DNA of 64,000 nucleotides. It comes from Thiocystis violascens (GTDB taxonomy: Bacteria > Pseudomonadota > Gammaproteobacteria > Chromatiales > Chromatiaceae). A program made the translations under genes and the position numbers. The notes beneath the pieces were generated by a model. The model had not been told where the DNA came from, made no database searches, and saw only the letters and a program-made list of their open reading frames with translations. The DNA lies in NCBI GenBank assembly GCA_020721065.1, contig DYNM01000001.1:248001-312000 (forward strand), written 5' to 3'. Shown here one piece after another: positions 1-8,120 of the stretch. Positions within the stretch are counted from its first letter, which is position 1. Each line of letters starts with the position of its first letter.

Positions 1-1
1 T

Positions 2-94
2 ATGACGTCGAGCTTTGTGGATGCGCCCGTTGGCGGTGAGATCAGCGATCAGGACATCAATCTGTTGTCTCTGTCCTATCACTTTGTGTTTTAA
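2..94 (+). CDS. 3' end of an outer-membrane beta-barrel protein (partial)
   Basis: Only the last 30 codons are in the window, read in the frame that ends at the TAA at 92-94. The C-terminus reads LSLSYHFVF. This has alternating hydrophobic/polar residues and a terminal Phe, the usual last strand and BamA-recognition signature of outer-membrane barrels. The in-frame ATG at position 2 is probably internal. The next gene, 14 bases on, encodes a PstS-like periplasmic protein. That pairing suggests a porin co-transcribed with a small solute-binding-like protein, but the porin family cannot be told from this fragment. Confidence 0.6.
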   Translation: MTSSFVDAPVGGEISDQDINLLSLSYHFVF

Positions 95-108
95 GAGAAT
101 ATAAAGAT

Positions 109-519
109 ATGAACAGCAGATTGATTGCCTTTTTATTCCTTGTGTGCGCCGCTAGTCAGGCAACTGCGGACAATATTTTAATTATTGGGCATTCTGATTT
201 GCCTAAATTGGATCGTGTGACGATTGAAAAACTCTTTACCGGACGGATCATTGAAATCAATCGTCAACCGACGCTGGTGGTGAATGCAGCACCCGGCAGC
301 GCAACGCGGCAGCAGTTTTTAATGACTTTTTTAGCGCAGGATGAAGATAAATATCGCGCCTATTGGGTGGTGCGCCGTTTTATTGGTAAAGGCACTCCAC
401 CGAAAGAATTTGCCACCAGCCGCGAGATCATTGATTTTGTGACATCTCAGCGCGGTGGAATTGGTTATATCAGTGCTACTGACCGAACGCCAGAACTCAA
501 TGTGTTAATTGAAAAATAA
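109..519 (+). CDS. Small periplasmic PstS-like substrate-binding-domain protein
   Basis: A 136-residue protein with a signal peptide (hydrophobic core LIAFLFLVCAAS, likely cleavage after residue 20). The mature part resembles one lobe of the phosphate-binding PstS/PBP-like-2 fold: a strand NILIIGHSD, then IEKLFTGRI, the segment AAPGSATRQQF and a C-terminal GGIGYIS strand. Full PstS proteins are about 300-350 residues, so this is the short single-domain form, which often lacks ABC permease partners. No pst genes are visible here. The gene directly follows an outer-membrane barrel gene and ends in front of a strong hairpin. A role in anion binding or in the function of the porin is inference; the ligand is unknown. 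Confidence 0.7.
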   Translation: MNSRLIAFLFLVCAASQATADNILIIGHSDLPKLDRVTIEKLFTGRIIEINRQPTLVVNAAPGSATRQQFLMTFLAQDEDKYRAYWVVRRFIGKGTPPKEFATSREIIDFVTSQRGGIGYISATDRTPELNVLIEK

Positions 520-534
520 AGCTGATAAAACGAT

Positions 535-578
535 AAAATCCACCCGCCGTTTTTCAAAAACAGCAGGCGGATTTTTTT
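535..578 (+). terminator. Rho-independent terminator after the PstS-like gene
   Basis: A long imperfect stem: AAAATCC..CCGCC on the left, and CAGCAGGCGGATTTT on the right, ending in seven T residues. The A-rich left flank and T-rich right flank mean it could work in both directions. It closes the transcription unit of the preceding two genes. Confidence 0.8.
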
Positions 579-733
579 AATGATAGTTTACCGCTTGGTT
601 AAAGCGTTTTAATCATTGCTGCAACGCAACGTTAATCCGCGCTCTGGTCGCGCATGAATTCACCGCAGTGATCAATTATTGAGTGGGCAGTTGTCAGCAA
701 ATGGTCAGGATCATTCGACGTAAACTCAACCAC

Positions 734-1066
734 ATGTTTATCCCGCGCCATCTCCTCATTTTTATCGCCGCTGTGTTTAGCGCCAGCAGCACTGCCGATC
801 ATCGCGCTCATCGCAACGGGGATGCCGCGCACGATCACGCACGTTTGGCGTTAGAACGCGGTGAGGTGCGTCCGTTGGCGGAGATTTTGGCGCGAGTCGC
901 TGAAATCGTGCCCGGTGAGGTGATTCGCGTTGAATTTGAGCGCCAGCATCAGCGTGAGCATCCGCTGTGGATGTATGAAATTAAGGTGTTAGCTGCTGAT
1001 GGGCGGCTGCGTGAGGTGGAAGTTGACGCCGCAACTGGGCGCATTTTGAACGTGGAGGACGATTGA
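734..1066 (+). CDS. Secreted PepSY-domain protein upstream of a two-component system
   Basis: A 110-residue protein starting at the ATG at 734; the in-frame start at 683 would put 17 residues before the signal peptide and is rejected. Residues 1-21 form the signal peptide (MFIPRHLLIFIAAVF..). The rest matches a PepSY domain: a helix rich in charged residues (ARLALERGEVRPLAEIL), then strands VIRVEFE, MYEIKVL and the closing VDAATGRILNVEDD signature. PepSY proteins encoded beside PhoP/PhoQ-type systems are common and are thought to act in the periplasm on sensing or on protease inhibition. The coding end runs into the response regulator, whose ATG lies 3 bases beyond the stop, so the genes are very likely co-translated. 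Confidence 0.75.
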   Translation: MFIPRHLLIFIAAVFSASSTADHRAHRNGDAAHDHARLALERGEVRPLAEILARVAEIVPGEVIRVEFERQHQREHPLWMYEIKVLAADGRLREVEVDAATGRILNVEDD

Positions 1067-1068
1067 CG

Positions 1069-1731
1069 ATGCGCATTTTGTTGGTGGAAGACGATGAGCG
1101 CGTGGCGACAGGAATCATGGCGGCGCTCACCGCTGCCGGTTTTGTGGTGGATCACGCCCGCGATGGCGACACGGCATGGTTTCAGGGCGAAACCGAAAAC
1201 TACGCTGCTGCGATTCTCGATCTGGGGCTGCCGGGTTTGGATGGTTTATCGGTGCTGCGCAAATGGCGCACGGCGGGAGTGCGGCTGCCGGTGCTGATTC
1301 TCACGGCTCGCGGCGACTGGAGCGAGCGGGTTGAGGGCATTGATGCTGGCGCGGATGACTATGTGCCCAAGCCATTTCGGTTGGAAGAATTGCTGGCGCG
1401 ACTGCGGGCGCTGGTGCGACGAGCGGCGGGACAGGCAACGGCAGTGCTGGTGAACGGTCAGTTGACGCTCGACACGCGGCGGATGACGGTCAGCGTGGAC
1501 GGTGCGCCGGTGCATCTCGCGCCGCAGGAATATCGGCTGGTGAATTATTTGATGCAACACGCGGGGCGGGTGATTTCGCAGCTCGAATTAACTGAACAGC
1601 TTTATGCACAGGATTTTGAGCGCGATTCCAATGCCGTTGAAGTGCTGGTCGGGCGCGTGCGGCGCAAACTCGGCGCTGATTTGATTCAAACGCGACGCGG
1701 GTTTGGTTATTTGATTGAAATGGATAATTAA
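1069..1731 (+). CDS. PhoP-like OmpR-family response regulator
   Basis: A 220-residue protein. The receiver domain occupies residues 1-115: acidic pair E7/D8/D9, phospho-acceptor D51 in ILDLGLPG, T79 and K101 in DDYVPKPF. The OmpR/PhoB winged-helix DNA-binding domain spans about 125-220 and ends in the typical VRRKLG...IQTRRGFGYLIE. I chose ATG 1069 over the TTG at 1063 because GTGGAGG at 1052-1058 is spaced correctly for it and MRILLVEDD is the standard start. The protein should activate or repress promoters on phosphorylation by the kinase at 2157. The two genes are separated by 425 bases holding a decayed toxin-antitoxin module. Confidence 0.93.
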   Translation: MRILLVEDDERVATGIMAALTAAGFVVDHARDGDTAWFQGETENYAAAILDLGLPGLDGLSVLRKWRTAGVRLPVLILTARGDWSERVEGIDAGADDYVPKPFRLEELLARLRALVRRAAGQATAVLVNGQLTLDTRRMTVSVDGAPVHLAPQEYRLVNYLMQHAGRVISQLELTEQLYAQDFERDSNAVEVLVGRVRRKLGADLIQTRRGFGYLIEMDN

Positions 1732-1794
1732 ATTCGCCAACCTTTTTTTCAGAATGGTTAAAGTGATGTTTTAAGCGATCAAGTGGAGAACAAA

Positions 1795-1995
1795 ATGCTT
1801 ACAGCAGAAGCCGTACAACAAGCGATAACACAATTACCGCCACCAGAATTGATTAAATTTCGCTGCTGGTATGCTCAATTTGATGCTGACGCTTGGGATA
1901 TTCAAATCGAAACTGATGCTGCGGCTGGTAAACTAGATGCGCTGGCAGCGGAAGCACTGGCTGAATATCACAACGGTCAGGCACTAGAATTGTGA
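1795..1995 (+). CDS. Antitoxin-like small protein (partner of a decayed RelE/ParE-type toxin)
   Basis: A 66-residue acidic, Ala-rich protein: LPPPELIKFRCWY..FDADAWDIQIETDAAAGKLDALAAEALAEY. This pattern of a DAxAWDxQIExDAAAGKLDALAxEALAE core recurs in small antitoxins encoded just before ParE-like toxins in gammaproteobacteria (recalled family knowledge, not searched here). ATG 1795 is preferred over the GTG at 1783 because GGAG (1785-1788) overlaps the GTG reading and lies 6 bases before the ATG. The stop overlaps the GTG of the next frame by 4 bases (GTGA), the usual antitoxin-toxin coupling. The toxin behind it is internally deleted, so this antitoxin may be an orphan. Confidence 0.7.
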   Translation: MLTAEAVQQAITQLPPPELIKFRCWYAQFDADAWDIQIETDAAAGKLDALAAEALAEYHNGQALEL

Positions 1996-2102
1996 GACAT
2001 TTTGCTTCGCGCAAATTCTGGCATCGTTTTCAAGCGTTGCCAGAAGGTGTCCAATGGTTTTGGATTGGAAGCCATTCGGAATACGACCAGATCATTGGGT
2101 GA
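1992..2102 (+). pseudogene. Internally deleted RelE/ParE-like toxin remnant
   Basis: An open frame of only 36 codons starting at the GTG that overlaps the antitoxin stop. It reads as the N-terminus of a ParE-like toxin (RHFASRKFWHRFQALPEGVQ) joined directly to the toxin C-terminus (WFWIGSHSEYDQIIG). In the intact family, which I recall as about 85-90 residues, the middle carries the HPSLHFK and WSVRVG strands with the catalytic basic residues; none of these is present. The join keeps the reading frame. It is read as a toxin inactivated by an internal deletion of roughly 150 bases. Confidence 0.75.
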
Positions 2103-2156
2103 TGCGCTTTATTTCACCTTTATGCCTCCCTTTAAATAAAGAAGGGAAAAAATCTA

Positions 2157-3521
2157 ATGCAGCACCGCTCACTGCGCCTCCGTTTATGGCTCGGCGCGAT
2201 TGTCTCCATCAGCATCGCGCTGACCGTCGCCGCCTTCGGTTTGATCACGCTGTTTGAACATCACGTTGAACGGCGCATCGACGCGGAACTCCGTTTGCAG
2301 CTCAACCAACTCGCAGCCGCGCTTGTGGTCGCCAGCGACGGCAGCGTCAGTCTCAGCTCCGAACTGGCTGATCCGCGCTTTGCTCAACCGTTGAGTGGGC
2401 TGTATTGGCAAATCGACAGCGCCACCACGCCGGGGCTGCTGCGTTCGCGCTCGCTGTGGGACACGCAGCTCCAACTGCCGGCTGATCCGCTCGCGCCCGG
2501 CGGGGTTCACGCGCATCTCCTCGCCGGACCTGCTCAACAACCAGTGCTGGTGCGCGAGCGCCAAGTCCGGCTCAACGATCAACCGCTGCTGCGGCTCGCA
2601 GTGGCACTGCATCGCGCCGAATTGACCGCCGCTCGCGCTGACTTCGCCGCCGATATGCAGCCATATCTCGCTTTGATCGTGATCGTGTTGTTGCTGGCAA
2701 CGCTGGCGCAGATTCACACCGGACTGGCTCCGCTGGAAGCCGTGCGACGTGGCGTGGGCGCAATCCGCTCCGGTAAAGCACCGCGCCTTGCCGATCACTA
2801 TCCGCTGGAGGTGATGCCGCTGGTGAGCGAAGTAAACGCGCTGCTCGCCGCTCGCGCTGAAGCGATTGAACGCGCACGGATTTGGACTGCCGATCTTGCG
2901 CACGGATTGAAAACGCCGCTCACCGCGCTGGCGGCAGATGCGCAGCGATTGCGCGAGCAGGGACATTCGGCGCTGGCAGATGATTTGGAGCAGTTGGCAA
3001 CGGCGATGCGCCGCCGCGTTGACCGGGAATTGATCCGGGCGCGAGTGCGTTCTGGCACCGCTCGCCATGAGGCGCGGGTGGAAGTGGGCAGCGCGATTGC
3101 CCGTCTGCTGCGGGTGTTGCAGCGCACTCCAGAAGGTGAACGTTTGGCGTGGCAGGTGGACATTCCGCCAGCAGTGCAGGTGGCGCTGATGCCAGATGAT
3201 TTGCTGGATTTGCTGGGCAATCTGCTGGAAAACGCGGCGAAATGGGCGCGATCAAGGGTGACGGTGACGGTGACGACGGGCGCAGATTGGGTGGATATTG
3301 CGGTCAGTGATGACGGCGCGGGAGTGGCGGTGGAGCAATTGCCGCGTCTGGGTGAACGCGGGCTGCGCCTCGATCAGCATAAAGAAGGGTCGGGTTTGGG
3401 ATTGGCGATTGTGCGCGACATCGTGGATGCCTACGGTGGGACGGTGACGTTTGCAGCCGCAGCGGCGGGTGGTTTGCTGGCGCGGGTGCGGTTGCCAATC
3501 GCGCCCCGCGAGATGGAATGA
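2157..3521 (+). CDS. PhoQ-like sensor histidine kinase
   Basis: A 454-residue inner-membrane kinase. TM1 is at residues 9-32, a periplasmic sensor region follows to about 170, and TM2 (YLALIVIVLLLATLAQI) is near 172-188. A HAMP-like linker is followed by the H-box DLAHGLKTPLTAL with phospho-acceptor H249. The ATPase domain has the N-box LLGNLLENAAKWA, G1 DDGAGV and G2 GSGLGLAIV. The H-box form xHGLKTPLT matches PhoQ rather than the common SHELRTPL. The start is supported by AAGAAGGG at 2139-2147. It is the cognate partner of the regulator at 1069 and probably senses a periplasmic or envelope signal. Confidence 0.92.
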   Translation: MQHRSLRLRLWLGAIVSISIALTVAAFGLITLFEHHVERRIDAELRLQLNQLAAALVVASDGSVSLSSELADPRFAQPLSGLYWQIDSATTPGLLRSRSLWDTQLQLPADPLAPGGVHAHLLAGPAQQPVLVRERQVRLNDQPLLRLAVALHRAELTAARADFAADMQPYLALIVIVLLLATLAQIHTGLAPLEAVRRGVGAIRSGKAPRLADHYPLEVMPLVSEVNALLAARAEAIERARIWTADLAHGLKTPLTALAADAQRLREQGHSALADDLEQLATAMRRRVDRELIRARVRSGTARHEARVEVGSAIARLLRVLQRTPEGERLAWQVDIPPAVQVALMPDDLLDLLGNLLENAAKWARSRVTVTVTTGADWVDIAVSDDGAGVAVEQLPRLGERGLRLDQHKEGSGLGLAIVRDIVDAYGGTVTFAAAAAGGLLARVRLPIAPREME

Positions 3522-3529
3522 TGGGTGAA

Positions 3530-5431
3530 TTACTGCGCTGCCACTCGCGCTAATTCAGCCCGCACGCTGGCGATGATGCCGTCGGCGTTTAACCCGCAAC
3601 TCGCCAATTGATCGGCGTGTTCGGCGTGTTCGATATAACGATCTGGCAAACCCAGATGAATGCAGCGCACCACAATCCCTTGTGCCGCTAACACTTCGGC
3701 AACGCCACTGCCAGCACCACCTGCAATCGCATTTTCCTCCAGCGTCACCAGCATCTCGTGGCGCTGCGCCAGCTCCACAATCAGCGCCACATCCAGCGGT
3801 TTGACAAACCGCATATTGGCGACAGTCGCGTTCAGCGTTGCCGCTGCTGCCAGCGCCGGAGTCACCAAACTGCCGAATGCCAGCAACGCAACCTGTTGTC
3901 CGTCGCGGACGATTGCGCCGCGTCCCAATGGCAGTGCTGGCGCGTGCGGATCAATCTCAACGCCGGGACCGCCGCCGCGTGGATAACGCACCATTGCTGG
4001 GCCTTCATATTCAAAGGCGGTTTTCAGCATCTGCCGACATTCGTTTTCATTCGACGGCGCGAGAATCACCAGATTCGGAATCGGGCGGCTAAAACTCAGA
4101 TCAAAGCTGCCGGCATGCGTTGCGCCATCGGGCCCGACTAAACCGCCGCGATCCACCGCAAAGGTCACGTCAAGATTTTGCAGGCACACGTCGTGAATCA
4201 TCTGGTCATAAGCGCGTTGTAAAAAGCTCGAATAAATCGCCACCACCGGCTTGAGACCTTCACACGCCATGCCCGCTGCGAGCGTGACGGCGTGTTGCTC
4301 GGCGATGCCGACATCAAAAAACCGACTCGGAAAACGTTTGGCAAAATTGGTCAGCCCTGAGCCTTCGCACATCGCGGGCGTGATGCCCATCAGCCGCGCA
4401 TCAGTCGCCGCCGCATCGCACAGCCAACTGCCAAAAATCTGGGTGTAACTCGGCCCGGTCGCCGTGCTTTTGCGCAGTTCACCGGTGCGGCAATTAAACG
4501 GGGTGACGCCGTGATAGAGCGTGGGTTCGCGCAACGCTGGCTCGTAACCGCGTCCTTTTTGGGTGACGACGTGCAGCAGCCGTTGCCCGCGCATGTCTTT
4601 GACATTGCGCAGCGTGTTCACAACCGAGTCGAGATCGTGACCGTCGATGGGGCCGATGTAATTGAAGCCAAGTTCTTCAAACAGCGTGCTCGGCATCAAC
4701 ATGCCTTTGACGTGCTCTTCCCAGCGTCCAACCAGATCGCGCAACTGCGGCAAGCCCGCCAGCGCGGTTTTACTGCCTTCGCGGACGGTGGTGTAAATCT
4801 TGCCGGACAGCAGTCGCGCCAGATGATCGCTGATCGCGCCGACGGGCGGCGAAATCGACATTTCGTTGTCGTTGAGGATGACGACCAGATCAATATCCAT
4901 CGACCCAGCGTGGTTGAGCGCCTCAAATGCCATGCCTGCGCCGAGAGCGCCATCGCCGATGATGGCAACGACGGTGCGCCGTTCACCGCGCATTTTGGCT
5001 GCCAGCGCCATGCCCAAGGCGGCGCTGATCGAAGTGCTGGAATGCCCGACGCCGAAGCTGTCATAAGCACTTTCGCTGCGTTTGGGGAAGCCAGATGGCC
5101 CATCTTTTTGGCGCAGACAGGTCATTTGATCGCGGCGACCGGTGAGGATTTTGTGCGGATAGGCTTGATGCCCCACGTCCCAGACCAGCCGGTCGCGGGG
5201 CGTGTCAAACACATAATGCAAAGCGATGGTTAATTCGACCACGCCGAGACCGGCGGCGAGATGTCCGCCGGTTTGGGAGACGCATTCAATTAAGAAATTG
5301 CGCAAATCGGTGGCGAGTTCCGGCAGTTGCTGCTGCGGCAGGGCGCGTAAATCAGCGGGACTGTCGATGGCATTTAGGAGCTGGTGTCGGGATGCGGCGA
5401 CACCAAAATCACTCAGGGTGCGGTGTGGCAT
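3530..5431 (-). CDS. dxs: 1-deoxy-D-xylulose-5-phosphate synthase
   Basis: A 633-residue protein of normal length for the family. It is the thiamine-diphosphate enzyme that condenses pyruvate with glyceraldehyde-3-phosphate, the first step of the MEP isoprenoid pathway. The N-terminal third has [16 protein letters not shown] and the ThDP/Mg motif GDGALGAG followed by LNDN. The transketolase domain has the catalytic-Glu segment [17 protein letters not shown], then [16 protein letters not shown], and the C-terminal domain starts near VRYPRG. It is convergent with the kinase gene (8 bases between stops) and divergent from the methyltransferase gene at 5618. Confidence 0.97.
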   Translation of the reverse strand: MPHRTLSDFGVAASRHQLLNAIDSPADLRALPQQQLPELATDLRNFLIECVSQTGGHLAAGLGVVELTIALHYVFDTPRDRLVWDVGHQAYPHKILTGRRDQMTCLRQKDGPSGFPKRSESAYDSFGVGHSSTSISAALGMALAAKMRGERRTVVAIIGDGALGAGMAFEALNHAGSMDIDLVVILNDNEMSISPPVGAISDHLARLLSGKIYTTVREGSKTALAGLPQLRDLVGRWEEHVKGMLMPSTLFEELGFNYIGPIDGHDLDSVVNTLRNVKDMRGQRLLHVVTQKGRGYEPALREPTLYHGVTPFNCRTGELRKSTATGPSYTQIFGSWLCDAAATDARLMGITPAMCEGSGLTNFAKRFPSRFFDVGIAEQHAVTLAAGMACEGLKPVVAIYSSFLQRAYDQMIHDVCLQNLDVTFAVDRGGLVGPDGATHAGSFDLSFSRPIPNLVILAPSNENECRQMLKTAFEYEGPAMVRYPRGGGPGVEIDPHAPALPLGRGAIVRDGQQVALLAFGSLVTPALAAAATLNATVANMRFVKPLDVALIVELAQRHEMLVTLEENAIAGGAGSGVAEVLAAQGIVVRCIHLGLPDRYIEHAEHADQLASCGLNADGIIASVRAELARVAAQ

Positions 5432-5538
5432 GGTGAAATTTGGTCTATTTTTTGACGGCTTTGTAGTTTAGACCAAATCGGCGGCAGGTTGCCGGTTGGC
5501 GGTGGCAGCAGCGGTGTGAGAAGCGATGTGGTTTCATT

Positions 5539-5580
5539 ATTGAGTGCTCAATTGTCAATGACATTCATTGATACCATATT
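5539..5580 (+). promoter_or_regulatory. Inverted repeats and possible promoter before the methyltransferase gene
   Basis: Two perfect short inverted repeats stand side by side in the dxs/methyltransferase divergent spacer: ATTGAG-TG-CTCAAT (5539-5552) and CAATGA-CAT-TCATTG (5556-5570). They overlap a candidate promoter TTGTCA (5553-5558), 16 bases, CATATT (5575-5580). This arrangement is typical of an operator over a promoter, but no regulator is known and the match is by eye. Confidence 0.35.
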
Positions 5581-5617
5581 GGGAATTTCAATTGCGCTAT
5601 TGATTAGGAGAAAACGA

Positions 5618-6460
5618 ATGCACACTATTGAAGCGATTGAATCACTTTTGCACAAGCAAGTATTTCCACGCTCGGCGCAATATGACGCGGCGTGGGTATT
5701 GAATAATCAAATGGGACCCAATGCGCTGTGGCTTGCCGAATGGCTAACGGAAAAGCAGGTATTACAGCCCGGAATGCGGGTGTTAGATTTGGGCTGCGGA
5801 CGCGCATTGACCAGTATTTTTTTAGCACGAGAATTCAAAGTGCAGGTATGGGCAACTGATTTTTGGATTACGCAAGACTATAACTGGCAGCGTATCGTTG
5901 CAGCGCAGGTAGATGATTTGGTGTTTCCAATTCGTGCCGAGGCGCATTCATTGCCATTTCCAGAAGGCTTTTTTGATGCGATTATTTCTATTGATGCGTA
6001 TCAGTATTTTGGAACCGATGCGCTTTATCTTGGCTATCTCAGTCGCTTTTTACGTCCGCACGGGAGCTTGGGCGTTGTGATGCCGGCATTGATGCAGCCG
6101 TTGGTGGCGGGTGCAGTTCCAGAACATCTGGCGCAGCCCCAAAGCAATGGCAAAGCGTTTTGGGAAGATGGTTGTTGGAGCTTCAAAACGGCGGCGTGGT
6201 GGGAAGAATCATGGAAACGCAATAGCACTGTAACGGAAGTGCAAGTCGATACGCTGCCGGATGGATGGCGCTATTGGCGTGATTTTGAACAGGCAATTGA
6301 AGCGGCAGGAACTGGAATTTTTCCTTCTTATTCCGAAGCATTGGACGCAGATCAGGGGCGTTATATCGGTTTTGTGCGGGCACTCGCCAAGCGCACTGAT
6401 GCGCCAGCAATGAATTTATATGATCCCGCATTGGCGACGCGGATGGGCGTTGATCGTTAA
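5618..6460 (+). CDS. Class I SAM-dependent methyltransferase
   Basis: A 280-residue protein. The start at ATG 5618 is set by TTAGGAG 8 bases upstream; the longer frame from 5489 is rejected. Motif I is VLDLGCGRA, followed by the acidic residue of VWATDFWI, then the strand FFDAIISIDAYQYFG (motif IV-like) and LRPHGSLGVVMP. The fold resembles small-molecule methyltransferases of the UbiE/cyclopropane-synthase type rather than an rRNA enzyme. The substrate cannot be told. The gene stands alone, convergent with the sulfur-globule-like gene and sharing its bidirectional terminator. Confidence 0.8.
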   Translation: MHTIEAIESLLHKQVFPRSAQYDAAWVLNNQMGPNALWLAEWLTEKQVLQPGMRVLDLGCGRALTSIFLAREFKVQVWATDFWITQDYNWQRIVAAQVDDLVFPIRAEAHSLPFPEGFFDAIISIDAYQYFGTDALYLGYLSRFLRPHGSLGVVMPALMQPLVAGAVPEHLAQPQSNGKAFWEDGCWSFKTAAWWEESWKRNSTVTEVQVDTLPDGWRYWRDFEQAIEAAGTGIFPSYSEALDADQGRYIGFVRALAKRTDAPAMNLYDPALATRMGVDR

Positions 6461-6566
6461 TTCGCTTTTATGATTAAAGCTGGCGCAGTGACAAATCGCA
6501 GTATTTAATGGCGTTGGTCGTGCGCTATCACTGAAACAATTGACGACTGCTTCACTGCCGCCCATT

Positions 6567-6596
6567 AAAAAAGCCAGACCGAAGTCTGGCTTTTTT
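6567..6596. terminator. Bidirectional terminator between the methyltransferase and sulfur-globule-like genes
   Basis: A perfect hairpin: AAAAAAGCCAGAC, loop CGAA, GTCTGGCTTTTTT. It has T-runs on both strands and lies between two convergent genes, so it should terminate both. Confidence 0.92.
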
Positions 6597-6614
6597 ATTC
6601 AACATGCGAATGAA

Positions 6615-7037
6615 TTACTTCGCTTGTTGTTGTGCTGGCGCAGCCGGAGGTGGTGCCATCGGTGCCATTGGCGGTGCATAGGGGAACGCATACGGATAAG
6701 CGCCGCCGTAGTAAGGCGCACCATAGGGGTAGCCATAGCCATAACCCGGCGCGTTGTAACCATAACCATCGTTATAGCCGTAGCCACGTCCACTGCCATA
6801 ACCACGTCCGCGACCGTTGCCACGTCCGCCGCCGCTCATGCTCATGTTGAAATCGCCATAGCCGTCGCCAAACATGTCGCCGAGCATATCGCTCGCGCCG
6901 TCGCCCCAGCCGTTATTACCGTAACCGTTATTGCCATAACCATTGTTGTTGCCCCAAGGACCGCCCCACCATGCGGAAGCAGAAGCAGAAACACCCAACA
7001 AAGCAGCGATTGCGGCAGCAGTAGCAAGTTTTTTCAT
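6615..7037 (-). CDS. Sulfur-globule-protein-like secreted Gly/Tyr/Pro-rich protein
   Basis: A 140-residue protein with signal peptide [22 protein letters not shown] followed by a low-complexity mature part rich in Gly, Tyr, Asn and Pro. The order is [10 protein letters not shown], repeats of NNGYG, a short [14 protein letters not shown] segment, a [11 protein letters not shown] tract, GYGY repeats, and a Pro/Met/Gln tail ([17 protein letters not shown]). Signal peptide and composition match the envelope proteins (Sgp) that coat periplasmic sulfur globules in Allochromatium-type sulfur oxidisers. Assignment rests on composition, since such proteins diverge fast. A glycine-rich structural protein of another kind is the alternative. 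It has its own promoter and terminator. Confidence 0.65.
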   Translation of the reverse strand: MKKLATAAAIAALLGVSASASAWWGGPWGNNNGYGNNGYGNNGWGDGASDMLGDMFGDGYGDFNMSMSGGGRGNGRGRGYGSGRGYGYNDGYGYNAPGYGYGYPYGAPYYGGAYPYAFPYAPPMAPMAPPPAAPAQQQAK

Positions 7038-7105
7038 CGTAGTTCTCCAATTATTTTTACTGATGATTGATGATTGTGGCCGGTCTGAGCTGCGACCACG
7101 AAATT

Positions 7106-7134
7106 AGTATATTAGGAAATTCTAAATTAGTAAA
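7106..7134 (-). promoter_or_regulatory. Promoter of the sulfur-globule-like gene
   Basis: On the minus strand TTTACT (7129-7134), 17 bases, TATACT (7106-7111), about 70 bases before the start codon at 7037. The spacing is ideal and both hexamers are near consensus. The gene is preceded by the SD-like sequence TTGGAGAAC. Confidence 0.65.
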
Positions 7135-7154
7135 CACCCTTGGTCTGCTTTTTT

Positions 7155-8120
7155 TCAGCCCCCCGCCAACCGCTCCAGCACCGCCGTCAAATCCTCCCAC
7201 GATTTCGCCTTCTGCTCAGGTGAACGCAACAAATACGCGGGATGATAGGTCGCTCGCAGCGGAATCCCCGCCGGTTCTAACTGCCACCACTGCCCGCGCA
7301 GCTTCCCAATCGTCTCGCTCGTGTGCAGCAGGTGCTGCGCCGCAATCGCACCCAACGCCACAATCACTCGCGGCTGCACCAGCGCGATCTGCTGATTGAG
7401 AAACCCAGCGCACTGCGCCGCCTCCTCCGGCTTGGGATTGCGATTGTCCGGCGGGCGACACTTGAGCACGTTAGCGATGTAGACCTGTTCACGGCTCAAA
7501 CCCAGCGCCGTCACCATCGACGTCAGCAATTTCCCCGCTCGCCCCACAAATGGCTCACCGAGCCGATCTTCATCTGCGCCCGGCGCTTCGCCAATCAGCA
7601 TCAATTGCGCATCACGAGCGCCAGCACCGAATACCGTCTGCGTGCGGGTGGCGCACAGCTCGCAAGCGCGACAATTCGCCACCTGTTCTCGCAGCACATC
7701 CCAAGCTGGCGCGACTGCGGGCAACGGCATTTCCAATCGCTGCGGTGCAGCGTTGACCAGCGCCAGCTCCGCTTCTGGCGCAACGGACGCCAGCGCCGGA
7801 ATGTCTGCGCTCGCCGCTGTGATGACTTCAGTTTCTGTGCTCACCGTCTCACTCTCTAATTGAACTCGCGCCAGCGGCACAACCGGCACTCGCGGCAGCC
7901 AGCACGTGATGTCCATCGCCTTGAGATATGCCGCCCGCCGCGCTGCGCTCATTGATACCGGCAGCGCCGGTGATGCTGAAACCACCGCTGGCGCAGGAGC
8001 AACCGCTGGACTGCGCGGCAGCGTCGCCGCCGGTTGAACGCGCAATTCCCAGCGACTGATGCCCAGCGCGTCGAGATATGCCGCGCAGCGCCCCGGCGAA
8101 GCTGCCCACAAATCAGACAT
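7155..8120 (-). CDS. Family-4 uracil-DNA glycosylase with a doubled N-terminal motif
   Basis: A 321-residue Fe-S uracil-DNA glycosylase that removes uracil from DNA in base excision repair. The catalytic domain is the last 200 residues: [25 protein letters not shown], then [17 protein letters not shown] supplying the other two cluster cysteines, and ATYHPAYLL. The start is ATG 8120, which overlaps the leuA stop by 8 bases, suggesting translational coupling. The N-terminal 120 residues are Ala/Pro-rich and contain the motif (R)xAAYLxAxxIxxWxxR twice ([17 protein letters not shown] and [17 protein letters not shown]). I know this motif as a single N-terminal copy in related enzymes. Confidence 0.9.
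   Translation of the reverse strand: MSDLWAASPGRCAAYLDALGISRWELRVQPAATLPRSPAVAPAPAVVSASPALPVSMSAARRAAYLKAMDITCWLPRVPVVPLARVQLESETVSTETEVITAASADIPALASVAPEAELALVNAAPQRLEMPLPAVAPAWDVLREQVANCRACELCATRTQTVFGAGARDAQLMLIGEAPGADEDRLGEPFVGRAGKLLTSMVTALGLSREQVYIANVLKCRPPDNRNPKPEEAAQCAGFLNQQIALVQPRVIVALGAIAAQHLLHTSETIGKLRGQWWQLEPAGIPLRATYHPAYLLRSPEQKAKSWEDLTAVLERLAGG

Noticed and set aside
2184..3068. 294-residue open frame antisense to the kinase gene
   Set aside because: Shadow frame, rich in His/Arg/Gln typical of antisense of GC-rich coding DNA.
4511..5233. 240-residue open frame antisense to dxs
   Set aside because: Mirror of conserved dxs codons with no start signal or protein-like motifs.
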